Shown here piece by piece: positions 1 through 8,258 of a stretch of DNA of 16,618 nucleotides (positions are counted from its first letter, which is position 1; each line of letters begins with the position of its first letter). The position numbers and the translations under genes are program-made. The notes beneath the pieces were generated by a model. That model had not been told where the DNA came from. It saw only the letters and a list, made by a program, of their open reading frames with translations, and made no database searches. The DNA comes from Porticoccaceae bacterium (lineage in GTDB: Bacteria; Pseudomonadota; Gammaproteobacteria; Pseudomonadales; Porticoccaceae), in assembly GCA_003448675.1 (NCBI GenBank), contig DLXZ01000109.1, positions 1 to 16,618 of the forward strand. The letters run 5' to 3'.

Positions 1-1
1 T

Positions 2-460
2 TTATTCCTGAGCTCCGATCTGCTGATCCGCTTTCCCGGCGGGGGCAGCTTCGAGCTGAGGGATGTCATCAGTGTCCGCTTCCGGCAATTCGGGAAGATC
101 GCCTAAATCCGGAATCTCACTGCTGGGTGCGCTAGCGTCAACATCCAGTGTCGGGATCTCGCTGTCATCCTCGCGCTGTTCACTCTCAATAATTTCGATA
201 GCCGGCACATCAATATTACCAACCCCGGCATTATTGCGCGCCATCACTGCGAGAGCGAGGCTGGTGACGAAAAAAAGTGTTGCGAGTATCGCAGTTGTCT
301 TACTGAAAAAATTCCAGCTCCCGGCGCTGCCAAAGATCGTCTGGGATGCACCACTACCAAAGGAAGCGCCAGCCTCGGCGCCCTTACCCCGCTGCATCAG
401 AATCAAGACGATGATCGCAAGGGCAATCAACAAATGCGCGACCAGCACCAGCTTTTCCAT
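2..460 (-). CDS. secG: SecG, Sec translocon subunit
   Basis: Inner-membrane subunit of the SecYEG protein-export channel. The 152-residue product has the SecG layout: a first hydrophobic helix at about residues 3-22, the conserved cytoplasmic loop with MQRGKGAEAG (22-31) and a Gly/Ser-rich stretch with FGSG (34-37), then a second helix at about 55-74. The remainder (about 78-152) is an acidic, proline-rich tail with repeated Glu/Asp-Ile/Leu-Pro units. E. coli SecG is about 110 residues, so the tail is longer than usual. The ATG start is preceded by AGGAT inside the last codons of tpiA; the two genes are 4 bases apart and must be co-transcribed. The stop TAA is at the extreme left edge, so the gene is complete. 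In Pseudomonas a leucine tRNA gene commonly follows; it would lie outside the window. Confidence 0.95.
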   Translation of the reverse strand: MEKLVLVAHLLIALAIIVLILMQRGKGAEAGASFGSGASQTIFGSAGSWNFFSKTTAILATLFFVTSLALAVMARNNAGVGNIDVPAIEIIESEQREDDSEIPTLDVDASAPSSEIPDLGDLPELPEADTDDIPQLEAAPAGKADQQIGAQE

Positions 461-464
461 TCAG

Positions 465-1217
465 TTATCCTGCTATTTCGCAAATTTTTACGAACTGGGC
501 CGCATCCAGAGATGCGCCACCCACCAGTGCTCCATCGATATCGGGCTGGGCAAACAGCTGCTCGGCATTTTCGCTCGAAACACTGCCGCCATACAGCAGG
601 GTGGTGTCTTGCCCTGAATCACCAAGTCGGGAACGCACCACGGCTAAAACTTCCTGGGCCTGCGCCGCCGTTGCCACCTTGCCGGTACCAATCGCCCACA
701 CCGGCTCGTAAGCCATTATCGCTTCCCGCATTTCCGACAGCCCGACCCTTTTGATCACCGCATCCAGTTGCCGGTTGATCACTGCTTCGGTCTGACCTTG
801 CTGTCGCTCGGTTTCTGTCTCGCCGACACACAGTATCGGTCGCAAACCGGCCTTTTTCGCGGCGATAAATTTGTCACCAACCAGTTGATCACTCTCACCA
901 AAAAGTTGACGACGTTCTGAGTGCCCGACGATCACATAGCGGCACCCGAACTCCCGCAACATCGGCCCGGACACCTCGCCGGTATAAGCCCCTTCCTCGT
1001 ACTGACAGAGGTTCTGAGCGCCTAAGGCCAAATTCACACCACTGGCTTTTGCGAGCGAAACCGCCGCCTCCGCCAGGAAAATCACCGGTGGGCAAATCAC
1101 CGCACCGACACTTGCGGGACTCGCCAGGAGACCTTCCGCAATTGCCTCGGTCAGCGCCGCAACACTGGCCAACGAACCGTGCATTTTCCAATTACCGACG
1201 ATTAGTCGCTCAGGCAT
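465..1217 (-). CDS. tpiA: Triosephosphate isomerase
   Basis: Interconverts dihydroxyacetone phosphate and glyceraldehyde 3-phosphate in glycolysis and gluconeogenesis. The 250-residue product (usual TIM length) shows the family landmarks: GNWKMHG near the N-terminus (substrate-binding Asn and Lys), IVGHSERR (catalytic His), AYEPVWAIGTGK (catalytic Glu and the mobile loop 6), and LYGGSV and LVGGASL near the C-terminus (phosphate binding). I start at the ATG at 1217 because the protein then begins MPERLIVGNWKM, as in homologues, and GGCGGG lies about 6 bases upstream. A longer in-frame TTG at 1244 adds nine residues without homology. The gene sits 65 bases after glmM, with a hairpin in between, and 4 bases before secG. 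Placing tpiA between glmM and secG is typical of pseudomonads. Confidence 0.96.
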   Translation of the reverse strand: MPERLIVGNWKMHGSLASVAALTEAIAEGLLASPASVGAVICPPVIFLAEAAVSLAKASGVNLALGAQNLCQYEEGAYTGEVSGPMLREFGCRYVIVGHSERRQLFGESDQLVGDKFIAAKKAGLRPILCVGETETERQQGQTEAVINRQLDAVIKRVGLSEMREAIMAYEPVWAIGTGKVATAAQAQEVLAVVRSRLGDSGQDTTLLYGGSVSSENAEQLFAQPDIDGALVGGASLDAAQFVKICEIAG

Positions 1218-1230
1218 TTCCGACCCGCCG

Positions 1231-1266
1231 AAAAAGGGCGCCAATGGTAGCCAAATGGCGCTTTTT
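1231..1266 (-). terminator. Possible terminator hairpin between glmM and tpiA
   Basis: GCGCCA (1238-1243) pairs with TGGCGC (1256-1261) around a 12-base loop. A-run 1231-1235 and T-run 1262-1266 flank the stem, so on the minus strand the hairpin is followed by CC and five T. It would cut, probably only partly, transcription from glmM into tpiA-secG. The stem is short and the loop large, so this is a moderate call; no clear promoter for tpiA was seen downstream of it. Confidence 0.4.
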
Positions 1267-1282
1267 ATACAAGGCGATACCG

Positions 1283-2629
1283 CTAACTCGCACCCGCTTC
1301 AACCACCTCGGCAATATCCTGGGCCAGGGTCTCAACCAGGCTGACATCCTCGCCCTCAACCATCACCCGAACGATTGGCTCGGTCCCGGAAGGACGCAGT
1401 AATACCCTGCCGTTACCCGCCAGTTTCTGTTCGGCATCGCGCACGGCCCCGGTGATACTCTGATGTTGCAGGTCAATCTTTTCGGCAACCCGGACATTGA
1501 CCAGGCTTTGCGGTAATTTGTGCATACCATCCTTCAAATCATGCAGATCGGCACCACTGTCGCACATGGCCTTTAGCACCTGGAGAGCGGCTACGATGCC
1601 ATCCCCGGTGGTTGTAAGGTCACCACAAACGATGTGGCCGGAATTTTCACCGCCCAGATTCCAGCGACGTTCGCGCATGGCTTCAATCACATACCGATCT
1701 CCCACGGCGGTACGGACAAAGGGCACACCCAGTTCCGTCATCGCCCTTTCCAGGCCGAAGTTGCTCATCAGGGTGCCCGCAACGCCGTTACAACCAGCGC
1801 CCCGCCCCTGCCTGGATTTCGCAATGATAAACAGCAGTTCGTCACCGTCGACCAACTCGCCCTTTTGGTCGACAAAAATTACCCGATCACCATCGCCATC
1901 CAGGGCGATGCCAACATCAGCGCCGCTTTCAATAACCCGCTGACGCAACAGCTCGGGGTTGGTAGAGCCACAACCTTCGTTAATATTGAAACCGTCGGGC
2001 TGCACACCCAGTTCGATCACACTGGCGCCGAGTTCCCGCAGGACATCCGGCGCCACATGGTAGGTGGCGCCATGGGCGCAATCCACAACCAGTTTCATCC
2101 CCGCCAGACTAAAGCCATAGGGCAATGTACCCTTGCAAAATTCCACATACCGGCCCGCGGCATCAGTAACGCGGTGGGCCCGGCCCAGGTCCACGGACTC
2201 GGCAGTGATAATCGCCTCGTCGAGAAAGCGCTCGATCCGGTGTTCAACATCATCGGGCAATTTAAAGCCATCACCACCAAAAAATTTGATGCCGTTATCG
2301 TGGAAGGGGTTATGGGATGCGCTTATAACAATGCCCGCCTGAGCCCGAAAGGTCCGGGTCAAATAGGCCACCGCCGGTGTCGGCATCGGGCCCATTAAAC
2401 TGACATCCACCCCTGCCGCTATGATCCCCGCCTGCAAAGCAGACTCGAACATATAACCGGACACCCGGGTGTCCTTGCCCACGAGAATCAGGTTTCTGCC
2501 AGCACTGGCCCTGGTATTGCCAAACACCTTGCCTGCCGCCCAGCCGAGCTTGAGCACGAATTCAGCGGTGATGGGGTAGGTGCCGACCTGCCCACGCACG
2601 CCGTCCGTGCCAAAAAACCGTTTTGTCAT
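1283..2629 (-). CDS. glmM: Phosphoglucosamine mutase GlmM
   Basis: Converts glucosamine 6-phosphate to glucosamine 1-phosphate for UDP-GlcNAc, and hence peptidoglycan and LPS. The 448-residue product carries all alpha-D-phosphohexomutase signatures: N-terminal FFGTDGVRG (5-13), the phosphoserine loop SASHNP with catalytic Ser105, the Mg-binding loop DGDGDR (Asp244/246/248), the sugar-specificity loop GGENSGH (326-332) with the Glu-Asn-Ser of GlmM-type enzymes, and the phosphate-binding RPSGTEP (412-418). Length equals the usual about 445. The start ATG overlaps the folP stop as ATGA, so translation is probably coupled. folP-glmM linkage is widely conserved in gammaproteobacteria. Confidence 0.97.
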   Translation of the reverse strand: MTKRFFGTDGVRGQVGTYPITAEFVLKLGWAAGKVFGNTRASAGRNLILVGKDTRVSGYMFESALQAGIIAAGVDVSLMGPMPTPAVAYLTRTFRAQAGIVISASHNPFHDNGIKFFGGDGFKLPDDVEHRIERFLDEAIITAESVDLGRAHRVTDAAGRYVEFCKGTLPYGFSLAGMKLVVDCAHGATYHVAPDVLRELGASVIELGVQPDGFNINEGCGSTNPELLRQRVIESGADVGIALDGDGDRVIFVDQKGELVDGDELLFIIAKSRQGRGAGCNGVAGTLMSNFGLERAMTELGVPFVRTAVGDRYVIEAMRERRWNLGGENSGHIVCGDLTTTGDGIVAALQVLKAMCDSGADLHDLKDGMHKLPQSLVNVRVAEKIDLQHQSITGAVRDAEQKLAGNGRVLLRPSGTEPIVRVMVEGEDVSLVETLAQDIAEVVEAGAS

Positions 2630-3510
2630 GTTGCTGCTAACCCCTGAGAGTGAATCTTCGTATCAAGCTCTGTTGCCGCCAGGATTTTCAGGGCATCCAC
2701 CGTCGCGCCAACATCGTGCACTCGAATGATACTGGCTCCCTTTTGCGCGGCCAATAGCGCCAGCGCAACGCTACCGTGCACCCTTGCATCGGTTTGCCTG
2801 CCTGTTATCGCACCAACCATACGCTTGCGGGACAAGCCCACCATCACCGGCAAACCCATGCCGCAAAATCGAGGCAAGGCCCGGAACAATGCCAGGTTGT
2901 GGGCCAGATTCTTGCCAAAGCCAAAACCCGGATCAATGACGATGTTGTCACGCGCCAGACCCGCTTCGATACAGGTAGTGACACGCTGGGCAAGAAAATC
3001 ACCAACCTCCGCCACTACATCTCCATAGGTGGGTTCTCGCTGCATGGTGGTCGGCTCACCCTGCATATGCATCAAAGTGACAGGCAACTTAATCTTTGCT
3101 GCCGCAGCAAGGGCACCGGGCCGACGCAGGGCGCGGACATCGTTAATCATGTCGACTCCCTCTCGAGCACTGGCCTCCATGACCTCAGGCGTGCTGGTAT
3201 CCACGGATAGCGGGATAGCAAAACGGGCTTTAATCGCAGCGATTACGGGCACTACCCGCTCCAGCTCAACCGCGGGCTCGAGTGCCTGCGCCCCCGGTCG
3301 GGTGGACTCACCACCAATGTCCAGCAGATCGGCGCCCTGTCCAATCAGCTGCTCGGCCCGAAACAGAATTTTGCCGAAATCGGGACCAGAGTCGGTAAGA
3401 AGTTGACCGCCATCGGAAAAAGAATCCGGGGTGACATTAAGAATACCCATCACCAGCGGGCGCTGATGGTCCACATTAAACATCGGCCAACCAGTCTGGC
3501 TGGTAAGCAC
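2626..3510 (-). CDS. folP: Dihydropteroate synthase
   Basis: Condenses 6-hydroxymethyl-dihydropterin pyrophosphate with p-aminobenzoate to give dihydropteroate (folate pathway; target of sulfonamides). A TIM-barrel enzyme with its motifs in order: [14 protein letters not shown] (22-35), [11 protein letters not shown] (64-74), VDTS (103-106), INDV (122-125), DPGFGFGK (193-200), GLSRK (225-229) and RVHDV (263-267). The start is uncertain. The GTG at 3510 gives 294 residues and the N-terminal extension usual in homologues; the ATG at 3483 gives 285 residues. Neither has a convincing ribosome-binding site. It lies 53 bases after ftsH and overlaps glmM by 4 bases (ATGA). The ftsH-folP-glmM order is conserved from E. 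coli to Pseudomonas. Confidence 0.95.
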   Translation of the reverse strand: MLTSQTGWPMFNVDHQRPLVMGILNVTPDSFSDGGQLLTDSGPDFGKILFRAEQLIGQGADLLDIGGESTRPGAQALEPAVELERVVPVIAAIKARFAIPLSVDTSTPEVMEASAREGVDMINDVRALRRPGALAAAAKIKLPVTLMHMQGEPTTMQREPTYGDVVAEVGDFLAQRVTTCIEAGLARDNIVIDPGFGFGKNLAHNLALFRALPRFCGMGLPVMVGLSRKRMVGAITGRQTDARVHGSVALALLAAQKGASIIRVHDVGATVDALKILAATELDTKIHSQGLAAT

Positions 3511-3563
3511 AGAACATTGTCTTTAGGAACAAACCCGACCTGACCGACCGGAAGGCCTTGCTA

Positions 3564-5489
3564 TTAACCTTCCAGCGGACCACCGATGGGTGCATCACCG
3601 CGCTCCGGTTTCTCAGCACCCACTTCGGGATTTACCACTGCGGATGAACCGGAGTCCCCCTGGTCGGGGTGGGAATCATGCCAATCCCGTGGCGGGCGAA
3701 CCTGGCGCCGGGCCATCAAATCATCCACCTGCTCGGCGTCGATGGTTTCATATTCCATCAGAGCGTCTTTCATCGCATGGAGGATGTCTATATTATCCTT
3801 CAACAAGGTCTCGGCCCTTTCGTAACTTTCATCGATAATGCGCCGCACTTCTTCATCGATTTGTTGGGAAGTCGCACCGGAAAAATTTTTGCCACCCTGG
3901 CCGGGGATGGCCGACTCTTCGTCGCCATAGAGGATGGGACCCATTTTTTCAGTGAGTCCCCAGCGGGTGACCATGCTGCGAGCCAGCTGACTGGCGCGCT
4001 CAATATCATTGGAAGCACCGGTCGTAACACCGTCAGCGCCATTAATCAGCTCCTCGGCTATTCGCCCGCCATAGAGACTGCATAGCTGACTGGTCAGTTT
4101 GAGCTTGCTCATGCTGTACTGGTCTTCCTCGGGCAAAAACTGGGTAACGCCCAGGGCCCGGCCACGAGGAATAATGGACACTTTGTGAATGGGGTCATGC
4201 TGGGGCATGAGGCGGCCGATAATAGCGTGACCCGCCTCATGGTAGGCCGTATTAATCTTCTCCTCTTCGGACATCACCAAGGAGCGGCGCTCGGCCCCCA
4301 TCATGATTTTGTCACGGGCTTTCTCAAACTCTTCCGTGGTCACCAGACGCTTGTCAGCCCTGGCCGCGAACAAAGCCGCCTCATTGACCAGATTAGCCAA
4401 ATCGGCACCGGAAAAGCCCGGTGTGCCGCGAGCAATCACGTGTAAATCCACCTTGTCATCCAACGGCACCTTGCGCACGTGAACCTTGAGAATCTGCTCC
4501 CGTCCACGGATATCAGGCAGGCCCACATAAATCTGTCGATCAAAGCGTCCCGGACGCATCAGGGCGCTATCCAACACATCGGGGCGGTTTGAAGCCGCGA
4601 TTACGATAACGCCTTCATTACCTTCGAAACCGTCCATTTCAACGAGCAGCTGATTAAGGGTTTGCTCGCGCTCATCGTTGCCACCCCCCCAGCCACCACC
4701 ACGGGCCCGGCCCACGGCGTCAATTTCGTCAATAAAAATGATGCAGGGCGCCTGTTTTTTCGCCTGCTCAAACATATCCCGAACCCGGGACGCGCCGACA
4801 CCGACGAACATTTCCACAAAATCAGAGCCGGAAATGGAGAAAAAAGGCACCTTCGCCTCACCGGCAATGGCCTTGGCCAACAAGGTTTTACCAGTGCCCG
4901 GCGGACCCGAGAGCAATACCCCACGAGGAATACGGCCGCCAACACTCTGAAACTTGGACGGGTCGCTGAGAAACTCCACCAGCTCACCCACATCCTCCTT
5001 GGCCTCGTCCACCCCGGCAACATCGGCAAAAGTGGTCTTGATCTGATCTTCGTTGAGCAGCTTGGCCTTGCTCTTGCCAAAGGACATGGGGCCACCGCGA
5101 CCACCGCCGGCGCCGCCCTGCATCTGGCGCATGAAAAACATGAAAATCAGGACAATCAGCAGGATGGGGAAAGCCGCCAATAGCAACTGGGACCAGATAC
5201 TCGGCTTCTCCGGCTCCTTACCCTCGACGTTGACATTGTGATTGAGTAGGTCTTTCATCATGCCATCGTCGGGAACGGCTGGGCGAATGGCCACAAAGCT
5301 GGTGCCATCATTGCGCGTGCCATGAATCATCTGCCCTTGTATGACGACACTGCGAACGCGTTCGCTCTGAACCTCATCGACAAAATTGGTATAGGAGATG
5401 GTAGGAGGAGTCGGCCCCTCCTTAAAATTCTGAAATATCGACAGCAATACTGCCGCGATAATGATCCACAAAATGAGATTTTTTGCCAT
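3564..5489 (-). CDS. ftsH: ATP-dependent zinc metalloprotease FtsH
   Basis: Membrane-anchored AAA+ protease that degrades misassembled membrane proteins and regulatory substrates. I start at the ATG at 5489 (MAKNLILW, as in E. coli), giving 641 residues; an in-frame TTG three codons upstream is unlikely. Layout: TM helix about 4-21, periplasmic domain about 22-98, TM helix about 99-120, Gly-rich linker, Walker A GPPGTGKT (195-202), pore motif MFVG (227-230), Walker B IIFIDEID (250-257), second region of homology about 300-317, zinc-binding HEAGH (417-421) and the third ligand Asp in NDIERA (about 495). The C-terminal 40 residues are hydrophilic and variable. It follows rlmE after 118 bases, the usual pairing, in which two TATACT boxes may give it its own promoter. 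Confidence 0.98.
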   Translation of the reverse strand: MAKNLILWIIIAAVLLSIFQNFKEGPTPPTISYTNFVDEVQSERVRSVVIQGQMIHGTRNDGTSFVAIRPAVPDDGMMKDLLNHNVNVEGKEPEKPSIWSQLLLAAFPILLIVLIFMFFMRQMQGGAGGGRGGPMSFGKSKAKLLNEDQIKTTFADVAGVDEAKEDVGELVEFLSDPSKFQSVGGRIPRGVLLSGPPGTGKTLLAKAIAGEAKVPFFSISGSDFVEMFVGVGASRVRDMFEQAKKQAPCIIFIDEIDAVGRARGGGWGGGNDEREQTLNQLLVEMDGFEGNEGVIVIAASNRPDVLDSALMRPGRFDRQIYVGLPDIRGREQILKVHVRKVPLDDKVDLHVIARGTPGFSGADLANLVNEAALFAARADKRLVTTEEFEKARDKIMMGAERRSLVMSEEEKINTAYHEAGHAIIGRLMPQHDPIHKVSIIPRGRALGVTQFLPEEDQYSMSKLKLTSQLCSLYGGRIAEELINGADGVTTGASNDIERASQLARSMVTRWGLTEKMGPILYGDEESAIPGQGGKNFSGATSQQIDEEVRRIIDESYERAETLLKDNIDILHAMKDALMEYETIDAEQVDDLMARRQVRPPRDWHDSHPDQGDSGSSAVVNPEVGAEKPERGDAPIGGPLEG

Positions 5490-5547
5490 TTCACTCAACT
5501 GACTACCCTCGCAGCGCCATTAGGCAGCTTTGACACATCGCTTTTAA

Positions 5548-5576
5548 AGTATAGCCGATGCAGTATAACCTGAATT
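5548..5576 (-). promoter_or_regulatory. Possible ftsH promoter
   Basis: On the minus strand two TATACT hexamers, each one base from the -10 consensus, lie 14 bases apart (5548-5553 and 5562-5567) in the rlmE-ftsH gap. At 17-base spacing the -35 elements would be AATTCA and GCTTAT, both poor. I see no clear heat-shock (sigma-32) match. A weak or activator-dependent promoter is possible. Confidence 0.3.
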
Positions 5577-5607
5577 TTCCGGGCATAAGCGCCCACAGTT
5601 CGCAGTG

Positions 5608-6228
5608 TCAGGGCCTGAAACCCCGTGCCAGCCAGTAGACCTCGCGAGAGCGCCCTCTCGACGCATCGGGCTTTTTAGCCGACACACTATCAAAGCGACC
5701 ACGCAGCTCTTTTAGCAACTGATCAAAGCCCTCACCCTGAAACACCTTGCTGACCAGTACTCCACCCGGTTTTAACACCCGCGCGGCAAAATCCACCGCC
5801 AGTTCCACCAGATACATGGCGCGGGGCTGATCGATATCCTTCATACCACTCATATTGGGCGCCATATCGGAAATAACAAGGTCTACCCGCGAATCACCAA
5901 TGGCCTCGACAATCCGCTCGAAGACCGCCGCTTCGGTAAAATCACCCTGAACAAACTCCACATCGGCCAAACTATCCATGGCCAGGATGTCCGATGCGAT
6001 GATCTTGCCGCTGCCTTTCAGGCGCTCGGCCACCACCTGGGACCAGCCTCCAGGGGCAGCACCCAGATCCACCACCACCTGGCCTGGCTTGATCAGGCCG
6101 TATTTGTCATCCAGCTCCAGCAATTTATAACTGGCCCGGGAGCGATAGCCTTCCTTCCGGGATCGCTGCACATAAACATCCTGTTCGTGCTCGCGCAGCC
6201 AACGACCGCTACTTTTGGATTTTGCCAT
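5608..6228 (-). CDS. rlmE: 23S rRNA (uridine-2'-O)-methyltransferase RlmE/FtsJ
   Basis: Methylates the 2'-O of a uridine in the peptidyl-transferase centre of 23S rRNA (U2552 in E. coli) using S-adenosylmethionine, late in 50S assembly. The 206-residue product has the full RrmJ/FtsJ set: the SAM-binding motif [13 protein letters not shown] (52-64), SDMAPNMSG (120-128), [19 protein letters not shown], and the catalytic K-D-K-E tetrad, which by alignment with E. coli is Lys35, Asp121, Lys161 and Glu196. The ATG start is preceded by GGTGAG at 5 bases. It is divergent from yhbY across an 88-base gap and leads into ftsH, an arrangement conserved in gammaproteobacteria. Confidence 0.97.
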   Translation of the reverse strand: MAKSKSSGRWLREHEQDVYVQRSRKEGYRSRASYKLLELDDKYGLIKPGQVVVDLGAAPGGWSQVVAERLKGSGKIIASDILAMDSLADVEFVQGDFTEAAVFERIVEAIGDSRVDLVISDMAPNMSGMKDIDQPRAMYLVELAVDFAARVLKPGGVLVSKVFQGEGFDQLLKELRGRFDSVSAKKPDASRGRSREVYWLARGFRP

Positions 6229-6256
6229 GGGTGCTCACCATCAATTCCGCTATAAT
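6228..6256 (+). promoter_or_regulatory. Probable yhbY promoter (perfect -10)
   Basis: TATAAT at 6251-6256 is a perfect sigma-70 -10 element on the plus strand, about 60 bases before the yhbY start. The 17-base-spaced -35 position (TGGGTG, 6228-6233, overlapping the rlmE start) is poor. TTGCCA at 6222-6227 is better but 23 bases away. The promoter would start RNA near 6263. Confidence 0.5.
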
Positions 6257-6273
6257 CCCGCGCCCAATCTCTC

Positions 6274-6290
6274 GCGGTTTTTTTAACCGC
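6274..6290 (+). promoter_or_regulatory. Hairpin in the yhbY 5' leader
   Basis: GCGGTT (6274-6279) and AACCGC (6285-6290) form a perfect 6-bp stem around a five-T loop. It falls between the predicted yhbY start of transcription and its ATG, in a leader that has no recognisable ribosome-binding site. Its role is unknown. Confidence 0.45.
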
Positions 6291-6316
6291 TGAAACCTGT
6301 TACCGCATCCAACTCT

Positions 6317-6634
6317 ATGACAACAAACGCAACAGAACTGTCCAGCACGAACAAAAAACACCTGCGGCGTATCGGCCACAGCTTAACACCCATCGTGACG
6401 GTTGCCGGCAAGGGCCTGAGCGAAAACGTGGTCGCCGAGCTAAACCGTGCACTGGACGATCATGAACTCATTAAAGTCAAACTGGCGGTGGGCGACAAAG
6501 CGGCGCGGCAAGCGGTGATCAATGAGATCAGTACTACCTGCGAAGCCCAGGTGGTGCAAACCATTGGCCATATCGCCCTGCTATTTAAAAAATCAGCCCA
6601 CCCCGACCCCAAACTGTCCAATCTGTTGCGTTAA
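6317..6634 (+). CDS. yhbY: YhbY, CRM-domain ribosome assembly factor
   Basis: Small RNA-binding protein of the CRM (YhbY) family, associated with pre-50S ribosomal particles in E. coli. The 105-residue product is a single CRM domain: KKHLRRIGHSLTPIV (13-27), the Gly-x-x-Gly-type loop AGKGL (30-34), HELIKVKL (49-56), and the terminal strand QTIGHIALLFKKS. It is the only plus-strand gene in the window, divergent from rlmE (another large-subunit maturation gene) and convergent with the crotonase gene. I see no Shine-Dalgarno sequence before the ATG (the eight preceding bases are AACTCT and neighbours), and no alternative start. The usual neighbours greA and rlmE are both present, but greA is separated from it here by two inserted genes. 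Confidence 0.95.
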   Translation: MTTNATELSSTNKKHLRRIGHSLTPIVTVAGKGLSENVVAELNRALDDHELIKVKLAVGDKAARQAVINEISTTCEAQVVQTIGHIALLFKKSAHPDPKLSNLLR

Positions 6635-6686
6635 TCGGCTCCACGAACCGACACGAGATATCGGGCCGGTTACCGGCTTAGCCATT

Positions 6687-6716
6687 AAAAAAGCCAGCAT
6701 TTGTGCTGGCTTTTTT
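6687..6716. terminator. Bidirectional intrinsic terminator between yhbY and the crotonase gene
   Basis: GCCAGCA (6693-6699) and TGCTGGC (6704-6710) form a perfect 7-bp GC-rich stem with a TTTG loop. It is flanked by six A (6687-6692) and six T (6711-6716), so it terminates RNA arriving from either side. It lies 52 bases after the yhbY stop and 26 bases after the end of the convergent crotonase gene, where a shared terminator is expected. Confidence 0.92.
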
Positions 6717-6742
6717 GCCGCTCTGTTTGCAGCTACACAGGT

Positions 6743-7549
6743 TTACTTGCCGACCTTGGAAGAGGGGAAATTCGCCTCGCGCTTTTCTTTAACCGCCGCC
6801 ACACCCTCGGCGGCATCCTCGCCCAGAAAACAAAGCATTTCCATGCGCAGGGAATTTTCAAAGATCGGCGCTGCCATCTGCATCCAGCCATTGAGGGTGG
6901 ACTTGGTGCCCCAAATAGCCGGCTGACTGCCGGCCGCCAGGTTATCAGCGATAGCCATGGCTTTCGGCAAAACCTCATCCTGGGGGACCGCCATACTAAC
7001 CAAACCAATGCGGTCAGCTTCCTTACCGTCGATAAACTCCGCTGTCATCAGGTAGTACTTGGCCTTGGCCATGCCACACAGAATGGGCCAGATAATGGCA
7101 GCGTGGTCACCGGCGCCGACACCGAGTTTGACGTGGCCATCGGTGAACTTGGCGGTTTCCGACATCACACTGATGTCGGCCATCAGGGCAACAGCAAGCC
7201 CAGCGCCAACGGCAACCCCATTAATGGCCGAAACCACCGGCTTTTCCAGCGCCAGCATATTGAAAACAATATCAGCGGCCTCTTTCTGGATCTGGCGAAT
7301 ACCATCGGGCTTGCCAACCACGCCCTCGATCCAGCCCAGATCACCCCCGGCGGAAAAGGCTTTACCGGCGCCAGTCACCACCACCACATTGGTTTCGTCA
7401 TCATTGGCGACTGTACCCCATACCTGGGTCAGCTCCCAATGCAGGCGACCGTTGGTGGCGTTCATCACCTCCGGGCGGTTGATGGTAATCAGCAGCACAC
7501 CGTTGTCCTTGTGCTCGAATAACAGATGCTCGTAGTCGGAATAATTCAT
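6743..7549 (-). CDS. Enoyl-CoA hydratase/isomerase (crotonase) family protein, non-classical active site
   Basis: Crotonase-fold protein acting on an unknown acyl-CoA thioester. The 268 residues show the family core: [11 protein letters not shown] (21-31), the first oxyanion-hole segment FSAGGDL (65-71), [11 protein letters not shown] (108-118) giving the second oxyanion-hole glycine, and [12 protein letters not shown] (124-135). Aligning with rat mitochondrial hydratase, its catalytic Glu144 and Glu164 correspond here to Ala119 and His139, so ordinary hydratase activity is unlikely. Asp148 in GVGAGD may be the acid/base instead: some family members, such as dienoyl-CoA isomerase and 4-chlorobenzoyl-CoA dehalogenase, use an aspartate in this loop. 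The ATG is preceded by GGAGA at 8 bases. It lies 83 bases after the CMD-family gene and ends at the shared terminator. The exact reaction cannot be named. Confidence 0.85.
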   Translation of the reverse strand: MNYSDYEHLLFEHKDNGVLLITINRPEVMNATNGRLHWELTQVWGTVANDDETNVVVVTGAGKAFSAGGDLGWIEGVVGKPDGIRQIQKEAADIVFNMLALEKPVVSAINGVAVGAGLAVALMADISVMSETAKFTDGHVKLGVGAGDHAAIIWPILCGMAKAKYYLMTAEFIDGKEADRIGLVSMAVPQDEVLPKAMAIADNLAAGSQPAIWGTKSTLNGWMQMAAPIFENSLRMEMLCFLGEDAAEGVAAVKEKREANFPSSKVGK

Positions 7550-7632
7550 GGTCTTGGGTCTCCAGCTTCGCTGTTCGTGGGTTCAGGAAATCGCTTTCCG
7601 GGTGGTCGCGCAATGAAAGGTTTAGTTCCAGT

Positions 7633-8196
7633 TTAGCGCCGCAGTTGCTCGTCAAGGGTCATGCCCTCGTCCAACTGTACGCCAAAGGTATTGAGCGCCA
7701 TGGACACCAGGTTGTATTGCCCAGCGGTAAAAACAATGTCCATCAATTGTTCGGTATCGTAATACTGGCTCAGAGCTTTCCAGGTCGCATCTGAAATAAA
7801 GGCATCATGGTGTAACTCATCGGTCGCCTTCAGCAACAGTTTTTCGTTATCGGCCCATACCGGCGAATCAGCGCCAACTTTGATCTGCTCAATCTCCTCG
7901 GCGTTCATATCGCATTGCAGGCCAATTTCCACGTGCTGCCCCCACTCATAGCCGGACTTGCACAGCCAGCCCATGCGCAGAATCACGATCTCCCGATCGC
8001 GTAAACTGATCAGCGACTTGCCCATAATGTGGTTGGCGAACACCATCCAGCGTTTTGCCAGGCCGGGGTGGTTGGCCATGGTCTTGAAAATATTGAGGGT
8101 GCGGCCACCCATTTTGGCTTTGCCCACCGCTTCACGCTGGGCCTCGCTCCAGTCCTGCTCCTCGACCGGTGCGATTCTCGGTGTATTCATCCGCAT
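7633..8196 (-). CDS. Carboxymuconolactone decarboxylase (CMD/AhpD-like) family protein
   Basis: All-helical CMD-family protein of 187 residues. It shows the family core LRDREIVILRMGWLC (65-79) followed by SGYEWGQH (81-88), whose Glu84-Trp-x-x-His88 is the hallmark of the CMD branch. AhpD-type peroxidases carry a Cys-x-x-Cys pair; here only isolated cysteines (79 and 95) are seen, so peroxidase activity is not supported. C-terminal MDIVFTAGQYNLVSMALNTFGVQLDEG also fits the family. The ATG has AAGGGG 6 bases upstream. The gene follows greA after 62 bases without a visible terminator or convincing promoter, so read-through from carAB-greA is possible. It is one of two genes not normally present in this block. 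The substrate is unknown; a role in aromatic, lactone or CoA-ester breakdown would be a guess. Confidence 0.85.
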   Translation of the reverse strand: MRMNTPRIAPVEEQDWSEAQREAVGKAKMGGRTLNIFKTMANHPGLAKRWMVFANHIMGKSLISLRDREIVILRMGWLCKSGYEWGQHVEIGLQCDMNAEEIEQIKVGADSPVWADNEKLLLKATDELHHDAFISDATWKALSQYYDTEQLMDIVFTAGQYNLVSMALNTFGVQLDEGMTLDEQLRR

Positions 8197-8258
8197 GTCG
8201 ATCCCCTTACTTTTATTGTGTACTTACTCCGCGTACCGCCCAGCCTGTCATAGCCAAA

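Noticed and set aside
1634..2398. Plus-strand open frame of 254 codons opposite glmM
   Set aside because: Antisense shadow of glmM; no ribosome-binding site or family signature.
6664..6678. Palindrome GCCGGT-T-ACCGGC after yhbY
   Set aside because: A one-base loop is too tight for a hairpin and the real terminator follows at 6687-6716; no other evidence for a binding site.
7586..7599. Small hairpin GGAAA-GCGA-TTTCC in the gap between the CMD and crotonase genes
   Set aside because: Five base pairs with no T-run; too short to call a terminator or regulator.
8197..8258. Possible promoter before the CMD-family gene (ATGACA as a -35)
   Set aside because: No -10-like hexamer at 16-19 bases; read-through from greA is the simpler explanation.
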